Source: a bacterium
GTDB lineage: Bacteria > Armatimonadota > HRBIN16
Assembly: GCA_025057335.1 (NCBI GenBank)
Contig: JANWXG010000101.1
Location: forward strand, 1 to 8,369
Direction: 5' to 3'
Length of the DNA stretch: 8,369 nt
Each line of letters opens with the position of its first letter. Position 1 is the stretch's first letter. Under the pieces are notes generated by a model that had not been told where the DNA came from, did not search any database, and saw only the letters and a list, made by a program, of their open reading frames with translations. Both the position numbers and the translations under genes were made by a program. Shown one piece after another: positions 4,873 to 8,369 of the stretch.

Positions 4873-7148
4873 CCTCCCGATGCAAGCATAGAGCCACCCC
4901 CTTGGCTTCCCTTTTCGCGTCGGGCGGGCTTGTTATCACGTTTGCCGTGTTACGTGGCATTTTCTTCCTCTGGTTGCTGGGGTTTTGGTGCGATTTTGTG
5001 CTTGCCCAGCCTATGGAATCTCCCACACGCAAGATAGAGCGAATAGATGTTGAGCGGTTCGGTAGTCTGTTCCTAGATGCCCGCAACAACCTGCAGGCGT
5101 CCGATATCCTCGCTCGCTGGCGTGAGTATACCATCCGCGCGGAGAGCGTGGAAGGCAACCTGGACCGTGGCGAGTATCTTTTTCGGGGAGGAGTGACACT
5201 GGAAGGCGGAGGGGTGGATGCGCGTGGGGAGATGCTGCGTCTGGATGTGCGTCGGCGGCAGTGGCACTTGCAGGGCGCTGGGGCAGAATTGCAACCCCTA
5301 TTCCTGCGCAATCAGCTGCAGGGGGCGCTGCGGCTTTCGGGGCAGCAGCTGGAGGCAACACCGAGCGAAGCCCATTTACATCAAGGGGATTTGACCACCT
5401 GCCTGTTAGAGCGCCCACATTATCATTTCTCTGCGGAGAGTGTGGACGTGTTGGTAGACCAGCGTCTGGTGGCGCGCAGGGTGAAACTGCATGCGCTGGG
5501 GAGAAGTCTATTCACCCTTCCCACGCTCGTGGTGCCACTAGACCGTCGTCTCTCACGAGGCACAATGCCACAGGTAGGACAATCCGAAGAGGAAGGATAC
5601 TACGTCAAGGCGGCGCTGGGCTATCTTCTGGGCGATAACGCAGGCACCGCGCGAATCGACCTGATGCAGAAGAAGGGGGTGGGTCTGGGCATTGACCAGC
5701 AGTACCTGTGGCGAGGCGCTGCGGGGCTACTCTCGCTGTACTATCTGAACGACCGCAGCCGAGCGACGCGCTCCATCACCGCACAGATGCGTCATGAGCA
5801 GCAGCTGCTTGGCTTCCAAGTGCGCCTAACGGGGGACCTACGCTCAGGGAGTTACCTCTACTACGCCGATACCCGCTCTGCCAGCTGGCAGGTGAGTGCG
5901 AGCCGCGCGTGGTCTACGGGCAACCTCGGATTGCTTTCCCGCCTCAGCCAGCAGAGCAGTGCTGGCTATTCCACCGAGTCTGCTAACTATTCCCTGCGCT
6001 GGAGCCAGCGATGGGGTACAGGCACTTCGTGGAGTCTCTCCACCGACCTCTCCCGCTTTCGCTCCATGTCGGGAGGGGAGGTGCGCTCGGAGCAGGAGCA
6101 GCTCACGACGCAGGCGCAGCTCAGCGGCAGCAGTCGCTGGTTCGACTGGAGCGTAGGCTGGAACCGCGTGATTCCCGTAGGTACACAGACAGGCGGGTTT
6201 TACTACGGCGGGCTAGAGAAGACGCCTGACATCCTGCTTTCGACTACTGACCGCCGGTTGTTCGGCAGAGAGGTCGGCTTGCAGATGCAACTGGGTCTGG
6301 GCAGCTTTCGGGAGCTGCCGCAGGGCAAGCCGATTCAGCGTCTCCTGTTCGAGGCGCGGTGGAACCCCGCTTCTCCTCTCTCCGAGCGCACTTCCCTCAG
6401 CTACTCTGCCCTGTTTCGTCAAGTATTCACCAGCGACGGCACCGCACAATACATCCTGCAGGGTAGCGCGGAATGGCAGGAGCGCTTTGGAAAAGGGGGT
6501 CGTTGGTACTGGAGCTACCGTTACCTTCGTCCCTATGGCTACACGCCCTTGCGCGCGGAGTACACGGGAAGCACCAATTTCGCTTCGGCAGGACTGGAGT
6601 GGGGTGTGGGGAGCGGGCTTTCGGTGCGAGCGTACACTGGGTACGACCTCTTCGCTCGCCAACGCGGAAGCCGACCTTGGCAACCGCTCAACCTCGGTAT
6701 CCAGTGGCAGCCGAACCCAGCATGGCAGCTGAATGTGCAGTCTACCCTGAACCTCAACGAGGGGCAATGGAACTACCTCCGTGCCCAACTGCGTGCCCGC
6801 ACTGCACCTTTCTCCATGAACTTGAACGGTGTGTACGACCCCATCCGTCAGCGTTGGGCGAACGCCACCCTGTGGCTGGACACACAAGTATTCCGAACCC
6901 CTCTCCGCCTGCGGGGAGTGTTCGCTTACAATGGCTATGTGAGACGCTTTGAAGGGAGGCAGCTCCTGCTCACCTGGGACCTGCACTGCTGGGAGCTCGA
7001 CATCGGATACATCGATAACCCGCTGGGTTTCCGCGCCGACAGAGAGGTGGTCTTCCGCCTGCGGGTTAAAGCCATTCCCCAAGTAGAGCGGTTCGGCGTA
7101 GGACAATTTGGACAGTCGTTGGAGAGCGGAGCGGGATTGGCTTACTAA
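4857..7148 (+). CDS. LptD/OstA-family outer-membrane assembly protein
   Basis: A 763-residue protein laid out like LptD, which inserts lipopolysaccharide into the outer leaflet of the outer membrane. Residues 1-50 are a long signal sequence, with the hydrophobic core at 25-49 and cleavage after Val-Leu-Ala (48-50). Residues about 85-175 form the periplasmic LptA/OstA-like domain ('YLFRGGVTLEG', then 'DARGEMLRLD'). The characteristic junction follows: 'TTCLLERPHYHFSAESVDV' (180-198), then 'LFTLPTLVVPLD', the equivalent of the P.fYlP stretch. About 245-763 is beta-barrel, with Trp/Tyr-rich alternating strands. Near the end, 'DLHCWELDIGY' matches the C-terminal Cys-Trp motif of LptD. The mature protein has only two cysteines, Cys182 and Cys711, placed for one disulfide between the periplasmic domain and the barrel; Escherichia coli has four. 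The start is fixed by 4843-4847 and the gene overlaps comEC by 16 bases. The family is well supported; whether the cargo is true lipopolysaccharide is not known. Confidence 0.85.
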   Translation: MGAQVASRCKHRATPLASLFASGGLVITFAVLRGIFFLWLLGFWCDFVLAQPMESPTRKIERIDVERFGSLFLDARNNLQASDILARWREYTIRAESVEGNLDRGEYLFRGGVTLEGGGVDARGEMLRLDVRRRQWHLQGAGAELQPLFLRNQLQGALRLSGQQLEATPSEAHLHQGDLTTCLLERPHYHFSAESVDVLVDQRLVARRVKLHALGRSLFTLPTLVVPLDRRLSRGTMPQVGQSEEEGYYVKAALGYLLGDNAGTARIDLMQKKGVGLGIDQQYLWRGAAGLLSLYYLNDRSRATRSITAQMRHEQQLLGFQVRLTGDLRSGSYLYYADTRSASWQVSASRAWSTGNLGLLSRLSQQSSAGYSTESANYSLRWSQRWGTGTSWSLSTDLSRFRSMSGGEVRSEQEQLTTQAQLSGSSRWFDWSVGWNRVIPVGTQTGGFYYGGLEKTPDILLSTTDRRLFGREVGLQMQLGLGSFRELPQGKPIQRLLFEARWNPASPLSERTSLSYSALFRQVFTSDGTAQYILQGSAEWQERFGKGGRWYWSYRYLRPYGYTPLRAEYTGSTNFASAGLEWGVGSGLSVRAYTGYDLFARQRGSRPWQPLNLGIQWQPNPAWQLNVQSTLNLNEGQWNYLRAQLRARTAPFSMNLNGVYDPIRQRWANATLWLDTQVFRTPLRLRGVFAYNGYVRRFEGRQLLLTWDLHCWELDIGYIDNPLGFRADREVVFRLRVKAIPQVERFGVGQFGQSLESGAGLAY

Positions 7149-7166
7149 GAGGGCTCCACATGGCGG

Positions 7167-7196
7167 TTGACCAAGACGCGGATTCTATGGGATACT
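7167..7196 (+). promoter_or_regulatory. Probable promoter for the hydrolase-nadE pair
   Basis: TTGACC (7167-7172, five of six -35 bases) is followed after 18 bases by GATACT (7191-7196, four of six -10 bases). The -10 is preceded by TGG at 7188-7190, making an extended -10 element. Transcription would start near 7203, leaving about 41 bases of leader before the ATG at 7244. It lies in the only gap (7149-7243) after the LptD-like gene. I see no terminator in that gap, so read-through from the upstream operon is also possible. Confidence 0.5.
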
Positions 7197-7243
7197 ATTA
7201 CCGTATTCTACGACTCGGAACGAGCGAATGAGGCAACGGATGG

Positions 7244-8146
7244 ATGAAAATCCGTGTGGTGGCGGTACAGTTTAAACCGCGCAAAGGTGACGTAGAGCAC
7301 AATTTAGACCGAATAGCGGACACCTTACGCCAGATTGTGGAGGCAGGCGTGCCCGCTGACGTGGTGGTGTTTCCGGAGACAATTACCTCGGGCTACTTCC
7401 TGGAGGGCGGTGTCCGCGAGGCAGCGCGCACGCGAGAGCAAATCCTGCACGCTTTGGCGCAACGATATCGTCCGTTTGCTCGCTGGGAACCGCTGGACGT
7501 GGTGTTGGGTTTCTACGAGCTCTGGCAGGGGAAGTACTATAATTCGGCACTCTACCTGACCTTGTATCCCGAGCCAGAGTCGTGTCGGATTGTGCATACG
7601 CACCGCAAGTTTTTCCTGCCCACGTATGGCGTGTTCCAGGAGAAGCGCTTCGTGGCGCGGGGGCGTAACATTGAGGCGTTCCCAACGCGCTTCGGACCAG
7701 CCACGATCTTGATTTGCGAAGATGTATGGCACTCGATTACGGGCACGATTGCGGCGCTGAAGGGCGCGGAGGTGTTCTACGTGATTGCCGCCTCGCCGGG
7801 TAGAGGTTTTCACGGTGAGAACATCGATAACGTGGCGAAGTGGCAACAGCTCTTGTGCAACATGGCAGAGGAGCACGGCGTGTGGGTCGTGAACGCCAGT
7901 CTGGTCGGCTTCGAGGGAGGCAAAGGCTTCGTGGGGCGTTCGATGGTGGTGAACCCGTTCGGACAGGTCGTGGTCTCCGCGCCGTTGATGCGCGAGGCGA
8001 TGGTCACCGCCACCATCGATACTGAAGAGATTGCCATTGCCCGCGCGAATGCGCCGCTGCTGGCTGACCTGGAAGCAGGGCTAGCAGACCTGCTGATCGA
8101 GATGCAGGAAATCGCAGCAGAACAGCACGCGAGGTACCGACAATGA
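7244..8146 (+). CDS. Carbon-nitrogen hydrolase, likely glutaminase partner of NadE
   Basis: A 300-residue nitrilase-superfamily enzyme covering the whole alpha-beta-beta-alpha domain. The catalytic triad is visible: Glu45 in 'VVFPET', Lys122 in 'HRKFFLP' and Cys158 in 'ILICEDVW'. 'KYYNSALYL' and 'GVWVVNASLVG' are the usual strands around the pocket. The Cys-Glu-Asp-x-Trp context is that of the glutaminase domain of glutamine-dependent NAD synthetases, whereas ordinary nitrilases and omega-amidases tend to have Cys-Tyr-Asp or Cys-Trp-Asp. The gene overlaps nadE by ATGA, so the two products are made in step. I infer that it releases ammonia from glutamine for NadE; a free-standing amidase or beta-ureidopropionase is the alternative. 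The ATG at 7244 gives the standard 'KIRVVAVQF' start, and an in-frame TGA at 7229 excludes a longer protein. The ribosome binding site is weak (GAGG, 7230-7233). The superfamily is certain; the partner role is likely. Confidence 0.9.
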   Translation: MKIRVVAVQFKPRKGDVEHNLDRIADTLRQIVEAGVPADVVVFPETITSGYFLEGGVREAARTREQILHALAQRYRPFARWEPLDVVLGFYELWQGKYYNSALYLTLYPEPESCRIVHTHRKFFLPTYGVFQEKRFVARGRNIEAFPTRFGPATILICEDVWHSITGTIAALKGAEVFYVIAASPGRGFHGENIDNVAKWQQLLCNMAEEHGVWVVNASLVGFEGGKGFVGRSMVVNPFGQVVVSAPLMREAMVTATIDTEEIAIARANAPLLADLEAGLADLLIEMQEIAAEQHARYRQ

Positions 8147-8369
8147 GCACGCTGGAAGTGATTCGTGCGCCAGAGCGCACTCATGACGCTGAAGAGTTAC
8201 TGCGTATCAACGCCCCACTGGTCACCGAGTGGCTGGTGGAGTTCCTGCGCGACGAGATGATACGCCGACGTGGCTTTCACCGCGCAGTCGTCGGGTTGTC
8301 GGGCGGGGTGGACTCGTCGGTCACGGCGTTTCTGTGTGCGCGCGCCCTCGGACCAGAGAACGTGTGGGG
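8143..8369 (+). CDS. nadE: NAD synthetase, 5' part (runs off the window)
   Basis: The first 75 codons of an NAD synthetase of the N-type ATP pyrophosphatase family, which adenylates nicotinic acid adenine dinucleotide and amidates it to NAD in the last step of NAD synthesis. The ATP pyrophosphate-binding loop SGGVDSS sits at residues 53-59, preceded by a strand 'RAVVGL' and a helix 'VTEWLVEFLRDEM' that match the family's N-terminus. Only about 46 residues precede the strand leading to the loop, so no glutaminase domain is fused on this side; the enzyme is of the short type, which by itself uses ammonia. The start overlaps the hydrolase stop (ATGA), with GAGGT at 8131-8135 as ribosome binding site, 7 bases before the ATG. 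Other SGGxDS enzymes (GuaA, asparagine synthetase, TilS) are alternatives in principle, but length before the loop and the hydrolase partner favour NadE. Confidence 0.85.
   Translation, partial: MSTLEVIRAPERTHDAEELLRINAPLVTEWLVEFLRDEMIRRRGFHRAVVGLSGGVDSSVTAFLCARALGPENVW

Noticed and set aside
6213..7106. Long open frame (297 codons) on the - strand across the LptD barrel
   Set aside because: It is antisense to a gene with clear family motifs, shows no recognisable domain, and long antisense frames are common in GC-rich coding DNA.
1..8369. tRNA, rRNA, CRISPR repeats, transposase genes or long direct repeats
   Set aside because: None seen on either strand; coding genes fill almost all of the window.

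Overview
The window carries eight protein-coding genes, all on the + strand and tightly packed, with no RNA genes, mobile elements or CRISPR seen. The base composition is moderately GC-rich. The genes point to a diderm (two-membrane) bacterium: there is an LptD-like outer-membrane assembly protein with the conserved C-terminal Cys-Trp motif, a second exported protein that looks like an outer-membrane barrel and ends in Phe, and a ComEC-type DNA uptake channel. The mixture (an AlaR/AlaT-like pair as known from Bacillus, a diderm envelope, a separate NadE glutaminase-like subunit) would fit a deep-branching phylum such as Armatimonadota, but that is inference; no marker gene here settles it.

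Layout. Positions 1-317 are the 3' end of a PAP2-type membrane phosphatase, probably for undecaprenyl diphosphate or another lipid phosphate. After a 127-bp gap comes a small exported NTF2/SnoaL-like protein (445-942). A near-consensus sigma-70 promoter (939-967) overlaps that gene's stop codon and opens a long co-directional run: an Lrp/AsnC regulator (1001-1495), a class I aminotransferase sharing an ATGA overlap with it (1492-2652), an unrecognised outer-membrane-like protein 3 bp further on (2656-3285), a ComEC lacking its metallo-beta-lactamase domain (3322-4872), and an LptD-like protein whose start lies inside comEC (4857-7148). These spacings suggest one operon joining amino-acid metabolism to envelope and DNA-uptake functions.

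A second promoter (7167-7196) precedes a carbon-nitrogen hydrolase (7244-8146), which overlaps by ATGA the start of nadE, the NAD synthetase (8143 to the window edge). The hydrolase has the Glu-Lys-Cys triad and a CEDVW active-site context like that of the glutaminase domain normally fused to glutamine-dependent NadE. The pair therefore looks like a two-gene version of glutamine-dependent NAD synthetase, and it is the most interesting system in the window.

The start codons of three genes were moved inwards from the longest possible frame (to 445, 1001 and 4857) on the basis of ribosome binding sites, promoter position and family starts.
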